Positions 43,514 to 53,300 of a DNA stretch of 64,000 nucleotides are shown here, piece after piece. The notes under the pieces are model-generated. The model was not told where the DNA came from and made no database searches. It saw nothing but the letters and a program-made list of their open reading frames with translations. A program made the position numbers and the translations under genes. Origin of the DNA: DATFVA01 sp963745945 (GTDB taxonomy: Bacteria > Bacteroidota > Ignavibacteria > Ignavibacteriales > Ignavibacteriaceae); the NCBI GenBank assembly GCA_963745945.1, contig CAVUZG010000004.1, positions 1,426,001 to 1,490,000 on the forward strand, given 5' to 3'. Each line of letters starts with the position of its first letter. Position 1 is the stretch's first letter.

Positions 43514-44926
43514 ATGCCTAAACAAGTTACAGTTATTGGTGCAGGACCCGGCGGGTATGCCGCAGCTTTTTATGCTGCCGATCTTGGAATGGATGTAACT
43601 TTAATAGATAAAGAAATTAATCCCGGTGGTGTTTGTCTATACAGGGGATGTATTCCATCTAAAGCATTACTTCACGCAGCTAAAGTAATTAACGAATCTA
43701 AAGAAGCAAAGAATTTTGGAATTGAGTTTGGCGAACCCAAAATAAATGTTGACCGTTTACGCGAGTGGAAAAATGAAGTTGTAAAGCAGTTAACAGGTGG
43801 TTTGGGAATAGTTTCCAAACAGCGAAAAGTTAAATACATTCAGGGAACTGCAAGCTTCATCAATCCAACAACTCTCGAAATTAAAAAAACGGATGGCTCT
43901 TCTGAAAACCATCAGTTTGAAAATGTGATTATAGCTACCGGTTCCATTATTGCTACAATCCCTTCATTAAATATTGATAGCAAAAGATTACTTAACTCAA
44001 CTTCAGCACTTGATCTTCCTGAAATTCCCAAATCGCTTTTGGTAATTGGCGGAGGTTATATCGGACTTGAGCTTGGTTCGGTTTATCGTTCGCTCGGAAC
44101 AAAAGTATCAGTAGTTGAAATGATGCCGGGTTTATTACCCGGAGCAGATCGGGATCTTGTTTCTCATCTGGCAAAAAAAATTGATAAAGAATTCGAAAAG
44201 ATAATGCTAAAGGCAAAAGTCTCTGAGCTAAAAGAAATTAAAAATGGAATTAAAGTAAAAATTGAAACTGAAAATGGTATCGAAGAGCATGAATATGATT
44301 ATGTACTGATGTCAATCGGGAGAAAACCTTACACAAAAGGATTAGGTTTGGAAAATGCTCACGTAAATGTAAATGAAAGAGGATGGATAAAAGTAAATAG
44401 ACAGATGAAAACGGATGTAGATAATATTTATGCGATAGGTGATATAGTCGGAGAACCTATGCTTGCACATAAAGCTTCACACGAAGCAAGAGTTGCAGTC
44501 GATACGATCGCAGGTGAGAAAGTTGCATTTGAACCGCTGGCTATTCCTGCTGTTGTTTTTACTGATCCTGAAATTGCGTGGACTGGATTGACTGAAAACC
44601 AGGCAAAAGAAAATAATATAAATTATGAAGTCGCTAAATTTCCGTGGGCTGCTTCAGGCAGAGCAACAACTCTCGGAAGAAGCGATGGAGTTACTAAATT
44701 ATTACTCGATCCGGAAACTCAAAGAATTTTAGGAGTAGGAATTTGCGGCCCCGGCGCAGGTGAATTGATTGCGGAGGGTACTCTTGCTATTGAAATGGGA
44801 GCTAATGTCACTGATTTGAAATTAACCATTCATCCGCACCCGACATTATCAGAAACAATAATGGAGGCTGCTGAAGCATTCTTCGGACAGAGTACTCATA
44901 TGTATAAACCGAAGAGGAAAAAGTAA
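43514..44926 (+). CDS. lpd: Dihydrolipoyl dehydrogenase (E3)
   Basis: This 470-residue FAD/NAD flavoprotein reoxidises the lipoyl groups of E2. It carries an FAD fold IGAGPGGYAAAFYAADLG, the redox disulfide in GGVCLYRGCIPSKAL (CxxxxC with a Leu-Tyr-Arg-Gly spacer), an NAD fold IGGGYIGLELGSVY, and the catalytic His-Glu in HPHPTLSETIMEA. It is the third gene of the pyruvate dehydrogenase operon, 48 bp after the restored end of aceF. Confidence 0.95.
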   Translation: MPKQVTVIGAGPGGYAAAFYAADLGMDVTLIDKEINPGGVCLYRGCIPSKALLHAAKVINESKEAKNFGIEFGEPKINVDRLREWKNEVVKQLTGGLGIVSKQRKVKYIQGTASFINPTTLEIKKTDGSSENHQFENVIIATGSIIATIPSLNIDSKRLLNSTSALDLPEIPKSLLVIGGGYIGLELGSVYRSLGTKVSVVEMMPGLLPGADRDLVSHLAKKIDKEFEKIMLKAKVSELKEIKNGIKVKIETENGIEEHEYDYVLMSIGRKPYTKGLGLENAHVNVNERGWIKVNRQMKTDVDNIYAIGDIVGEPMLAHKASHEARVAVDTIAGEKVAFEPLAIPAVVFTDPEIAWTGLTENQAKENNINYEVAKFPWAASGRATTLGRSDGVTKLLLDPETQRILGVGICGPGAGELIAEGTLAIEMGANVTDLKLTIHPHPTLSETIMEAAEAFFGQSTHMYKPKRKK

Positions 44927-44927
44927 A

Positions 44928-46985
44928 TCAGATTATCAGATTTTTAATTTCTTCGATGTTAGTTACAGGTCTTTCACAGACAAAATTTCTGCAAATATAT
45001 ACCGTGGTTCTATGATCAATCTGTGTTTGTAATTCCGAAAACGGGGCTATCTTCGCCAGTTCCTGATCATGAGGTTCCTTAAATAAAATTATTTTGTTAG
45101 GAATAAATTCCGTTCTGAAATATTCTAAAAACTCTTTTGTTTGTTTATCATCTGCCTCTCCGATTACTACTATTTCTAAGGATTCCCCAAAACCAAAATC
45201 GAGTCCGGTTAATGTTTGGGAAAATGCTGAAGGCATTTTATTAATCTGATTGGCAAACAGATTCGCAATCTGAAAAGCCTTTTCTTCCAAAGTACTGTCC
45301 CCGGTAATTCTGCTTAATTTTAAAAGATTTAATAATGCGATGGAATTGCCGGAAGGAATTGCTCCATCATAAATCTCTTTCTGTCTGATTATTAATTCCT
45401 CTCCGTTATCCGGCGAAAAGAAAAACGCCCCATTGTTATCATCCCGGAAATGTTTTATCATTTCCCCATTAAATTCTAATGCAAACTTTAACCAGCGTAT
45501 GTTAAATGTTGTTTCGTACAAATCAATAAAAGCAGCAATTGTAAAAGCATAATCATCCAGGTTTGCAGTAATTCCTGATTCTCCTTTTCTGAATCGGTGA
45601 AGTAATTTTCCTTTTTTATCTCTTAATTTTTCCAAAATAAATTCCGCTGCTTTAACCGCAGTTTCTTCATAAAGTTTATTATTAAAAACCTGTGAGGCTT
45701 TTGTAAAAGCCGAAATCATCAATCCATTCCAGTCGGTAAGAATTTTATCATCTTTAAATGGATGAATTCTTTTTTCTCTGACGTCGAATAAAATTTTTCG
45801 CGCATCTTCAATTTTATTAATAAGCGTTTTTTTATCAATATTTTTTTCAACAGCTAATTGCTTTATTGTTTTGCTTAAATAAAAAATATTATCAGACGAA
45901 TCTTCCTGCATCGGATCGGTATAATTTCCGTTATCCTCTATGTTGAAAATTTCACAAATCATTTTGGCATTATCACCAAGAATATTAGTAAGTTCATCTT
46001 TTTTCCAGAGGTAAAATTTGCCTTCCTCCCCTTCACTGTCAGCATCTTCGGCAGAATAGAATCCACCCTCCGGTGAAGTCATATCCCTTAAAACATAGTT
46101 GAGAATTTCTTCGGTAGTATTTTTGTAAATTTCATTTTTAGTTACCTGGTACAATTCCGTGTAAGCAATTGCCAGCAATGCCTGGTCATAAAGCATTTTT
46201 TCAAAATGGGGAACAAGCCATTCTCTATCCGTCGAATATCGGTGGAAGCCAAACCCGATTTGATCATAAATTCCCCCTTTTCTCATTTCATGTAAAGTTT
46301 TCTCAACAATTCTTAATGCTTCTTCATTTTTAAATCTTTTGTAATATCTTAAAAGAAAATTCAGGTTATGCGGTGAAGGAAATTTTGGAGCTGTTCCGAA
46401 CCCGCCGTATTCCGGATCAAATCTTCCTTTAAATTCATTGAAAGCTTTTTCAAAAATATCTTTATTAATTTCACCTGATGAACCATACCTATCCTGATTC
46501 AATGCACTTACAATCTGTGAAGCAGATTTATTTATTTCTTCTCTTTTATTTAACCATATATCTTTTAGCCTTGGTATAATTTCTTTCATTCCCGATCTGC
46601 CGAACCTTGATTCTTTTGGAAAATATGTCCCTGCAAAAAACGGGTTCTTCTCCGGCGTCATTATTATCGTCAAAGGCCAACCCCCGCTACCGGTCAGCAT
46701 CTGGCAAACAGACATATAAATTCCATCAATGTCAGGTCTTTCCTCTCTATCAACTTTAATTGATAAGAAAGCATCATTCATCAGTTTGGCAACTTCATCG
46801 TCTTCAAACGACTCTTTCTCCATAACATGACACCAATGGCAGGTGGAGTAGCCAATAGATAAAAAAATTGGTTTATCCTCTTCTTTGGCTATTTCAAATG
46901 CTTCCTCACCCCAAGGGTACCAGTTAACCGGATTATGAGAGTGCTGCAGCAGATAGGGGCTTTTTTCTTCTGACAACTTATTCAT
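44928..46985 (-). CDS. DUF255 thioredoxin-like / glycosidase-fold protein (YyaL type)
   Basis: This 685-residue protein belongs to the family of YyaL and human SPATA20. The N-terminal thioredoxin-like domain has YSTCHWCHVMEKESF, and VNWYPWGEEAF precedes it. The rest is an (alpha/alpha) barrel with GGFGTAPKFPSPHNL, GGIYDQIGFGFHRYS, FEKMLYDQALL and SAEDADSEGEEGKFYLW. The biochemical role is not settled. It is convergent with lpd with a one-base gap, so the two genes have no separate terminator between them. Confidence 0.9.
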   Translation of the reverse strand: MNKLSEEKSPYLLQHSHNPVNWYPWGEEAFEIAKEEDKPIFLSIGYSTCHWCHVMEKESFEDDEVAKLMNDAFLSIKVDREERPDIDGIYMSVCQMLTGSGGWPLTIIMTPEKNPFFAGTYFPKESRFGRSGMKEIIPRLKDIWLNKREEINKSASQIVSALNQDRYGSSGEINKDIFEKAFNEFKGRFDPEYGGFGTAPKFPSPHNLNFLLRYYKRFKNEEALRIVEKTLHEMRKGGIYDQIGFGFHRYSTDREWLVPHFEKMLYDQALLAIAYTELYQVTKNEIYKNTTEEILNYVLRDMTSPEGGFYSAEDADSEGEEGKFYLWKKDELTNILGDNAKMICEIFNIEDNGNYTDPMQEDSSDNIFYLSKTIKQLAVEKNIDKKTLINKIEDARKILFDVREKRIHPFKDDKILTDWNGLMISAFTKASQVFNNKLYEETAVKAAEFILEKLRDKKGKLLHRFRKGESGITANLDDYAFTIAAFIDLYETTFNIRWLKFALEFNGEMIKHFRDDNNGAFFFSPDNGEELIIRQKEIYDGAIPSGNSIALLNLLKLSRITGDSTLEEKAFQIANLFANQINKMPSAFSQTLTGLDFGFGESLEIVVIGEADDKQTKEFLEYFRTEFIPNKIILFKEPHDQELAKIAPFSELQTQIDHRTTVYICRNFVCERPVTNIEEIKNLII

Positions 46986-47050
46986 TTATTTTCTTTTTTT
47001 GTTTACATTATAACTTATAAAAAATTATCCTTAACCTTGCGGGGGACATA

Positions 47051-49207
47051 ATGAAAAATTTCAATTCAAAGTTAACTTTTTTTGTTTTCTCACTTCTGAT
47101 ATTCTTTCCTTTATGTTCAGGTATTAAAGCTCAATCAATAAATACAAATCATTATAAGTACCTTTCGCCTCTGCCCGGTGCAAATATGGTTATGCCATCA
47201 AGCAGAATAATAATCCGCTACGGAATATCTTTTTCTTCTATAACACCTCAGAACTCATCAGATATTATTGTCAGAGGAGAAAAAAGCGGTTTGCACAAAG
47301 GAAAATTAATGCTCCTTGAAAACAATAATATTTTAACTTTCATTCCCTCGTCACCATTTAACTATGGGGAAAAGATAACTGTTGAATTAAAAAATAAATT
47401 CAAAATGATGGGGGGCACCTATGCTCCATATTTAAAATATAGTTTTACAATTAAAGAAAAGAAAATAAACGTAACTGCTGATCCACTTTCTTTTTTAAAA
47501 TCATTGAGGGTAAATAAAAAATCACTTGACGAACATCAGAATTTACCACATGATAGTCTCCCGGATGATTTTCCTGCCTATTCAGTTAATTATAATAGTC
47601 CAACAGCAGGGTATATTTTCTTTGCCCCGTTTGTCTGGCCATTCAATAATTCAGATTATTTAATAATATCAGATAATCATGGTATACCGATATTTTACAG
47701 AAAAATGTCTACGATCCTATTTGATTTTCAGAAACAGCCAAACGGCAACCTTACTTATTTCGATACCAATTCCGGTTTATATTGCGAATTGAATAATAAA
47801 TATCAGACAGTAAATACTCATTCGATGCAAAATGGATATCCCACTGATTTTCACGAGCTCAGGATTTTAGAAAATGGTCACTCTTTGATGTTTTCATATG
47901 ATCAGGAAACGGTAAGAATGGATACAGTTGTTGCAGGGGGGGATTCAAATGCGGTAGTAATCGGATTAGTTCTGCAGGAACTGGATGAAAATAACAATCT
48001 TATATTTCAATGGAGAAGCTGGGACCACTTTAAAATAACAGACGCCACGGATGATATCAATCTGACAGACCCGGTTATAGATTATGTCCATGCAAATGCT
48101 ATTGAATTGGACTATGATAATAATATTTTACTATCATGCAGACACATGGATGAAATAACAAAGATTAACCGAACAACCGGGGCTATTATCTGGAGATGGG
48201 GCGGAGAGCATTGTAAAAATAATCAGTTTACATTTCTAAACGATCCTATCGGTTTTTCCCACCAGCATTGTATAAGAAGATTACCAAATGGTAACTATAC
48301 AATTTTTGATAATGGTAATTTGCACAACCCACAATTTTCAAGGGCAGTTGAATATCAAATGGATGAACCCAATAAATTAGTTACACTGGTCTGGGAAAAC
48401 ACTAATGATCCCGTAACTTTTGCGAATGCAATGGGTAGTGTAGAGAGATTGGCAAATCATAATACCATTATTGGCTGGGGCTCAAATAATGCTCCGCCCA
48501 ATATTACAGAAGTCGGACCTGACGGGACACAGAAACTATCATTCACATTTTCAGATACTACATACTGCTACAGAGCTTTCAAATATGACTGGCATACGGA
48601 TTTATTCACAAGTGATAAAGATAAGCTTGAGTTTGGTATTGTTCCGGTTGGTGGCTCCGGTATTATTTCTTTTAATATAACTAATAATTATAGCGATACG
48701 ATAGAAATAAATTCAACTTTTAAATATGATTCGGCATATACTCTACAGCAACAGTTACCTGTAGTAATACCACCACAAGGAGATGTAAATCTGTCAGTAA
48801 AATTCAACCCTGAACATGAAGGAGCTTTTATTGATGACCTGCATTTAAGATGGGAAACGGAAGGACAAAGAATTGCGATAGTGATACATCTGACAGGATA
48901 TACAAATTCTATTTATCTTGATGTTAACCAAAACGAAATGATTGCGAGCTATTTTTTAAGCCAGAATTACCCGAATCCCTTTAATCCCGTTTCTAAAATT
49001 AAATACTCCATTCATAAAAGTTCAATGGTTACAATGCAGGTATTTGATATACTTGGCAGGGAAATATCAACTCTTGTTAATAAGGAACAACCCGCAGGGA
49101 ATTACGAGGTTGAATTTGATGGTTCAAGGCTTGCAAGTGGTATTTATTTTTACAAGTTAAGTGCAGGTGATTACACTTCAATTAAAAAGATGCTGCTATT
49201 GAAATAA
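47051..49207 (+). CDS. Arylsulfotransferase-like secreted protein with T9SS sorting domain
   Basis: This is a 718-residue protein with GGGGGA upstream, a signal peptide (FFVFSLLIFFPLCSGIKAQ), an Ig-like N-domain and a beta-propeller of the arylsulfotransferase family. Key blocks are GYPTDFHELRILENGHSLMF, DYVHANAIELDYDNNILLSC, IIWRWGGEH and FSHQHCIRRLPNGNYTIFDNGN, in which His residues serve catalysis in known members. An ~100-residue domain follows, then a Por sorting tail (YFLSQNYPNPFNPVSK to SIKKMLLLK). It is probably on the cell surface and acts on sulfated phenols or another substrate; activity is inferred. Confidence 0.85.
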   Translation: MKNFNSKLTFFVFSLLIFFPLCSGIKAQSINTNHYKYLSPLPGANMVMPSSRIIIRYGISFSSITPQNSSDIIVRGEKSGLHKGKLMLLENNNILTFIPSSPFNYGEKITVELKNKFKMMGGTYAPYLKYSFTIKEKKINVTADPLSFLKSLRVNKKSLDEHQNLPHDSLPDDFPAYSVNYNSPTAGYIFFAPFVWPFNNSDYLIISDNHGIPIFYRKMSTILFDFQKQPNGNLTYFDTNSGLYCELNNKYQTVNTHSMQNGYPTDFHELRILENGHSLMFSYDQETVRMDTVVAGGDSNAVVIGLVLQELDENNNLIFQWRSWDHFKITDATDDINLTDPVIDYVHANAIELDYDNNILLSCRHMDEITKINRTTGAIIWRWGGEHCKNNQFTFLNDPIGFSHQHCIRRLPNGNYTIFDNGNLHNPQFSRAVEYQMDEPNKLVTLVWENTNDPVTFANAMGSVERLANHNTIIGWGSNNAPPNITEVGPDGTQKLSFTFSDTTYCYRAFKYDWHTDLFTSDKDKLEFGIVPVGGSGIISFNITNNYSDTIEINSTFKYDSAYTLQQQLPVVIPPQGDVNLSVKFNPEHEGAFIDDLHLRWETEGQRIAIVIHLTGYTNSIYLDVNQNEMIASYFLSQNYPNPFNPVSKIKYSIHKSSMVTMQVFDILGREISTLVNKEQPAGNYEVEFDGSRLASGIYFYKLSAGDYTSIKKMLLLK

Positions 49208-49231
49208 TTTTAACAAATCTTTTATTATTAC

Positions 49232-49257
49232 AGGCAGATTAACCAAATAATCTGCCT
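49232..49257 (+). terminator. Intrinsic terminator after the arylsulfotransferase-like gene
   Basis: The perfect 10-bp inverted repeat AGGCAGATTA / TAATCTGCCT with a 6-base loop is followed by CTTTTATTTTT. Confidence 0.9.
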
Positions 49258-49384
49258 CTTTTATTTTTGAGTAAAATTGAACGGATATCCCTTATTAATC
49301 CATTTCGGGAACTTGTTTATTTTATTAGTTGTTAAGGATTAACATTTTTGATAATTTTCCCGCACAATTTATTAAAACAATTAT

Positions 49385-50116
49385 ATGAGCAATAGAGACA
49401 ATTTTTTAATCCCTTCAATAATAATATCAGCAGCAATTATCATTTGTGCGATAATAATTGCTTTTACCTGGAAGTCAAATTACACTTCGAATCAGACAAT
49501 AAATGTAACCGGCTCTGCAAAAAGAGATATAACTTCAAATCTTGGTGTATTGCGGGGAACAATTACAGCACAGGCACCAACTGCGGAATCTGCTTACCGT
49601 GAACTGTTGCGAATGAAGCCAATACTGGTTTCTTATCTTTCTACGAAAGGATTCCCTGAAAATAAAATAGAATTTTATACTATTAATAGTTATCCTGTTT
49701 ATGAAATAGGAGCAAATGGTTATCAAACCGGAACTGTAAAGGCATATAATTATAACCAGAGAATTGAAATACAATCCGATGATGTTAACAGGATAAAAGA
49801 TATTTCGCTCGATATTCCTTCTCTTATTGAAAAAGGAGTTAATTTTAATGTTGAACAGCCTGAATATCATTATACCAAACTTTCTGAATTAAAAATTGAT
49901 GTACAGGCAGATGCAGCAAAAGATGCTATGGTAAGAGCTGAGAAAATTGCAAAAGCCACCGGACGCTCACTCGGTACTATGAGAGACGCGCGCATGGGAG
50001 TTATACAAATTACACCAAAGCTTTCTAACCAGGTTTCTGATTACGGAATAAATGATCTCAGTTCTATTGAGAAAGAAATTACAGCAGTAGTTAATGCATC
50101 TTTTGAAATAAAATAA
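49385..50116 (+). CDS. SIMPL (DUF541) domain protein
   Basis: This 243-residue protein has one N-terminal membrane helix (IISAAIIICAIIIAFTW) and a SIMPL domain after it: INVTGSAKRDITSNLGVLRGTI, then YNQRIEIQSDDVNRIKDIS and LKIDVQADAAKDAMVRAEKIAKATG. The domain faces the periplasm in known members and is linked to stress protection and oligomer rings. It lies 27 bp before the cytochrome gene and probably shares its transcript. Confidence 0.85.
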   Translation: MSNRDNFLIPSIIISAAIIICAIIIAFTWKSNYTSNQTINVTGSAKRDITSNLGVLRGTITAQAPTAESAYRELLRMKPILVSYLSTKGFPENKIEFYTINSYPVYEIGANGYQTGTVKAYNYNQRIEIQSDDVNRIKDISLDIPSLIEKGVNFNVEQPEYHYTKLSELKIDVQADAAKDAMVRAEKIAKATGRSLGTMRDARMGVIQITPKLSNQVSDYGINDLSSIEKEITAVVNASFEIK

Positions 50117-50143
50117 TTTTACTTAACAAAATGAAAATGAATA

Positions 50144-50566
50144 ATGACTAAACCTCAGATATGGGTAGCAGCTTTTCTTATGCTCTTTATTTTACTTTTC
50201 CTTCTTCAAAAAGTAACCAATGAACCGGCACGGGATACAAAAGGACCAATGGGAAATACTGTTCCTCAACAAAATATGGCTTCAGATGAAGATACAACTC
50301 CAGCTGATCTTATAAACAGACTCGGATGTAAAAATTGTCATGGCTCCGATCTTACGGGTACAAATGTGGCACCATCTTTAAAAGGATTAAACCAATTCTG
50401 GAGTAAAGATCAGTTAACAAATTATCTAAGAAATCCTTCGTCTTACATGGATTCTGACAGGTTCAAAACCTACAAGCAGAAATATCCAAATATGGTTATG
50501 CCTTCTTTTAACAATATTAATGTACAGGAATTGGGAAAAGTAGCGGAATATCTTTTAAACCAATAA
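50144..50566 (+). CDS. Membrane-anchored c-type cytochrome
   Basis: This is a 140-residue protein with one N-terminal transmembrane segment (WVAAFLMLFILLFLLQKV), a short acidic linker, and a class I cytochrome c fold. The heme site is CKNCH (LGCKNCHGSDLTGTNVAPSL), and the distal Met ligand is in MVMPSFNNI. It carries electrons on the outer face of the inner membrane. It belongs to the two-gene unit with the SIMPL protein and ends at a bidirectional terminator. Confidence 0.9.
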   Translation: MTKPQIWVAAFLMLFILLFLLQKVTNEPARDTKGPMGNTVPQQNMASDEDTTPADLINRLGCKNCHGSDLTGTNVAPSLKGLNQFWSKDQLTNYLRNPSSYMDSDRFKTYKQKYPNMVMPSFNNINVQELGKVAEYLLNQ

Positions 50567-50567
50567 A

Positions 50568-50595
50568 AAAAGCGCTCCTTTTTGAGAGCGCTTTC
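50568..50595. terminator. Bidirectional terminator between cytochrome and aldolase genes
   Basis: The inverted repeat AGCGCTC / GAGCGCT with an A-run before and T-rich sequence after lies between two convergent genes and can serve both. Confidence 0.8.
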
Positions 50596-50618
50596 TGCTC
50601 AATTTAGAATAACAAATT

Positions 50619-51665
50619 TTAAGCTACAGTTACATCTTTACTCAGGTAAACATCCTGAATTGTATTTAGAAGTTTTATGCCGTCTTTCATAGGACGCTGA
50701 AAAGCTTTTCTTCCCGAGATGAGTCCCATTCCGCCGGCTCTTTTATTTATAACAGCAGTTTTAGTTGCTTCGGCAAAATCATTCTCACCGGAAGCTCCGC
50801 CGCTGTTAATTAATCCTGCCCTGCCCATATAATTATTAATTACCTGGTAACGGGTTAAATCTATCGGATGATCAGTTGAAAGATCCTCATAAACTTTTTT
50901 ACTTGTCTTTCCGAATTTTATGGCATTAAATCCGCCATTATTTTCAGGAAGCTTCTGTTTGATGATATCTGCTTCAAGTGTTACCCCAAGGTGATTAGCC
51001 TGTCCTGTAAGATCTGCAGAAACGTGATAATCTTTATCTTTTTTGAAATCATTATTTCTAAGATAACACCAAAGAATTGTAGCCAGACCAAGCTCATGAG
51101 CATATTGAAAAGATTCACTAACCTCAACAATTTGCCTGTCGCTTTCTTCAGAACCAAAATAGATTGTTGCACCAACGGCAGCAGCTCCCATATCGTATGC
51201 CTGTTCAACACCTGCAAACATAATCTGATCAAAATGATTCGGGTATGTTAAAAGTTCATTATGGTTTATTTTCATAATGAAGGGGATTTTATGTGCATAC
51301 TTGCGTGAACACATTCCAAGCACACCGAGTGTTGAAGCAACCGCATTACATCCTCCTTCTATTGCAAGCTTAACAATGTTTTCAGGATCAAAATACTGAG
51401 GATTAGGTGCGAAAGAGGCTCCGGCACTATGTTCTATTCCCTGGTCCACGGGAAGAATTGAAAGATAACCTGTACCAGCTAATCTCCCTGAACTGAAAAT
51501 CCATTGAAGATTTTTCAGAACATTTATACTCCTGTCAGTCTGGGCAAAAATTCTGTCAACAAAATCTGGTCCCGGAAGGTTTAATTGTTCTTTTGGAAAT
51601 TTTGCTTTATAGTTCAGAAGCGAATCAGCATCATTTCCAAGTAGTTCTCTGATTTTATCAGCCAT
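50619..51665 (-). CDS. fbaB: Fructose-bisphosphate aldolase class I (DhnA type)
   Basis: This 348-residue Schiff-base aldolase splits fructose-1,6-bisphosphate to dihydroxyacetone phosphate and glyceraldehyde 3-phosphate. It is colinear with E. coli FbaB: GRLAGTGYLSILPVDQGIEHSAGASFA, EGGCNAVASTLGVLG, YAHKIPFIMKINHNE, GATIYFGSEES, and YHVSADLTGQANHLG. The C-terminus (NKRAGGMGLISGRKAFQRPMKDG) is also conserved. It works in glycolysis or gluconeogenesis. Confidence 0.95.
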   Translation of the reverse strand: MADKIRELLGNDADSLLNYKAKFPKEQLNLPGPDFVDRIFAQTDRSINVLKNLQWIFSSGRLAGTGYLSILPVDQGIEHSAGASFAPNPQYFDPENIVKLAIEGGCNAVASTLGVLGMCSRKYAHKIPFIMKINHNELLTYPNHFDQIMFAGVEQAYDMGAAAVGATIYFGSEESDRQIVEVSESFQYAHELGLATILWCYLRNNDFKKDKDYHVSADLTGQANHLGVTLEADIIKQKLPENNGGFNAIKFGKTSKKVYEDLSTDHPIDLTRYQVINNYMGRAGLINSGGASGENDFAEATKTAVINKRAGGMGLISGRKAFQRPMKDGIKLLNTIQDVYLSKDVTVA

Positions 51666-51746
51666 TTTATTCTCCTCTAATTTTATTATTCAAAATATTT
51701 TTAAAAATGATAAGTCAAATTATATTCCTCATCAAATTAGGACTTG

Positions 51747-52736
51747 CTACTTTTTACCTGTGATTGAAGTTTGTGCTCTTTTTTTATCGAGAGAATTAAA
51801 GATCGCCTCAGCATGTGATCTTGAATTCTCTATAAAATACCTGCTTGTATCCATTCCGCCGCAAACTACACCTGCAAGATAAACTCTTTCAAGGTTAGTT
51901 TCATAAGTTAGTTCATTAAAAACCGGGGAGTGATTATTTAATATTTCAATTTCGGCTTTTTTTAAGAATTCAAAATCAGGATGGTAACCAGTCATAGCAA
52001 AAACGAAATCATTCTCAATTGTCAGCAATCCATCAGGTGTATCGATATCAACTTCATTCTCTCTTATTTCCATTACCTTGGAATTAAAATAAGCTTTTAT
52101 TGAGCCTTCGTTAATCCGGTTTTCAATATCCGGGCGAACCCAGTATTTAACTCCTTCCTTCAGCGAGTCTTCCCTGACCACCATCGTAACATTCGAGCCT
52201 CTTCTATAGGTTTCCAAAGCAACATCAACCGCAGAATTACCGCCGCCGATCACTAAAAGATTCAGGTAGACATATGGATGTGCTTCATCAAAATAGTGTT
52301 TTACTTTTGGTAATTTTTCTCCGGGAACTTTCAACAGATTCGGTTTATCATAAAAACCTGTTGCGATAATAATGTATTTTGCTGAATAGTTTCCTTTATT
52401 TGTAGCAACCTCAAAACCCCCGTTTAACTTTTTAATTTCTGAAACTCTTTCGTATGTTTTCACATTAAGTTTCCAGCTGCTTACCACTCTTCGGAAATAT
52501 TCCAGGGCTTCTCTCCGTGTAGGTTTATCACCGTGTGAAACGAAAGGGACTCCACCAATTTCAAGTCTTTCCGAAGTTGAAAAGAAAACCATGTTTGTCG
52601 GATAATTGAAAAGTGAATTAACCAGGCATCCTTTTTCAACAATCAAATGAGAGTATTTTCGCTTAACGGCTTCTATTCCGCATGAAATTCCAATCGGACC
52701 GGCTCCGATAATTATTATGTCATATCCCGGATTCAT
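51747..52736 (-). CDS. ypdA: YpdA-family bacillithiol disulfide reductase-like
   Basis: This 329-residue FAD-dependent pyridine nucleotide-disulfide oxidoreductase lacks the CxxC redox pair. Its nucleotide folds are IIIIGAGPIGISCGIEA and LLVIGGGNSAVDVALET. The YpdA marks are EKGCLVNSLFNYP with a single Cys and MVFFSTSERLEIGGVPF, and GVVCGGMDTSRYFIENSR lies near the end. Members reduce the disulfide of bacillithiol or a related thiol, so this organism may make bacillithiol. It is a single gene next to fbaB. Confidence 0.85.
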   Translation of the reverse strand: MNPGYDIIIIGAGPIGISCGIEAVKRKYSHLIVEKGCLVNSLFNYPTNMVFFSTSERLEIGGVPFVSHGDKPTRREALEYFRRVVSSWKLNVKTYERVSEIKKLNGGFEVATNKGNYSAKYIIIATGFYDKPNLLKVPGEKLPKVKHYFDEAHPYVYLNLLVIGGGNSAVDVALETYRRGSNVTMVVREDSLKEGVKYWVRPDIENRINEGSIKAYFNSKVMEIRENEVDIDTPDGLLTIENDFVFAMTGYHPDFEFLKKAEIEILNNHSPVFNELTYETNLERVYLAGVVCGGMDTSRYFIENSRSHAEAIFNSLDKKRAQTSITGKK

Positions 52737-52840
52737 ATATATTTATAATTTTTATTTTTGATCTGATCAAATTTAATGAAATGAGGCAACAAATTAAGTA
52801 AGCTGAAGCAATTTGATTGGCAAAATCATTTTAAAATTAA

Positions 52841-52863
52841 AACGGCGTGAATAACACGCCGTT
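52841..52863. terminator. Hairpin after the secreted protein at 52887
   Basis: The perfect 9-bp inverted repeat AACGGCGTG / CACGCCGTT with a 5-base loop lies 23 bp past the stop. Confidence 0.85.
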
Positions 52864-52886
52864 AAACTTAGAATTTAGTACTAAAA

Positions 52887-53300
52887 TTAATCTATAATTT
52901 CTATCAATGCACTTGCCACTGTATTATCATCTTGATCAAGAAGAAAGACCCGGTAAAAACCCGCTTCTTCAAATTTTAAGTCGCTATCCGAGTTCTTTGC
53001 AAAAAAGACATAGCTCATGTCTTTATCAATTGTGTAATCATATTTTTTATAATAATCAAATTCTCCCGTGCGGAAATTATATTTATCAAACTGAACATGA
53101 ACATCTTCAAGACCCAGAGCGTGATCACATTTTACCATAACAGTAAGATATCCTTTGGTAAACCGGTCAGCTATTCCTATTTCTCCTTTATTTTTATCAT
53201 AACGTTCACAGAAATAAAGTACCGGCTGGCTTTGAGCTAATAACTCAACCTTTATTCCTAACCCGGCAAAAAGAAGAACAAAGAGAAGAAGTTTTTTCAT
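52887..53300 (-). CDS. Secreted hypothetical protein
   Basis: This is a 137-residue protein with a signal peptide (MKKLLLFVLLFAGLGIKVELLAQ) and ATG 53300 preceded by AGGAG. The mature part has the blocks LYFCERYDKNKGEIG, YLTVMVKCDHALGLEDVHVQ and MSYVFFAKNSDSDLKFEEAGFYRVFL, a small beta-rich fold that looks like a periplasmic or surface module. I recognise no named family. Confidence 0.7.
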   Translation of the reverse strand: MKKLLLFVLLFAGLGIKVELLAQSQPVLYFCERYDKNKGEIGIADRFTKGYLTVMVKCDHALGLEDVHVQFDKYNFRTGEFDYYKKYDYTIDKDMSYVFFAKNSDSDLKFEEAGFYRVFLLDQDDNTVASALIEIID

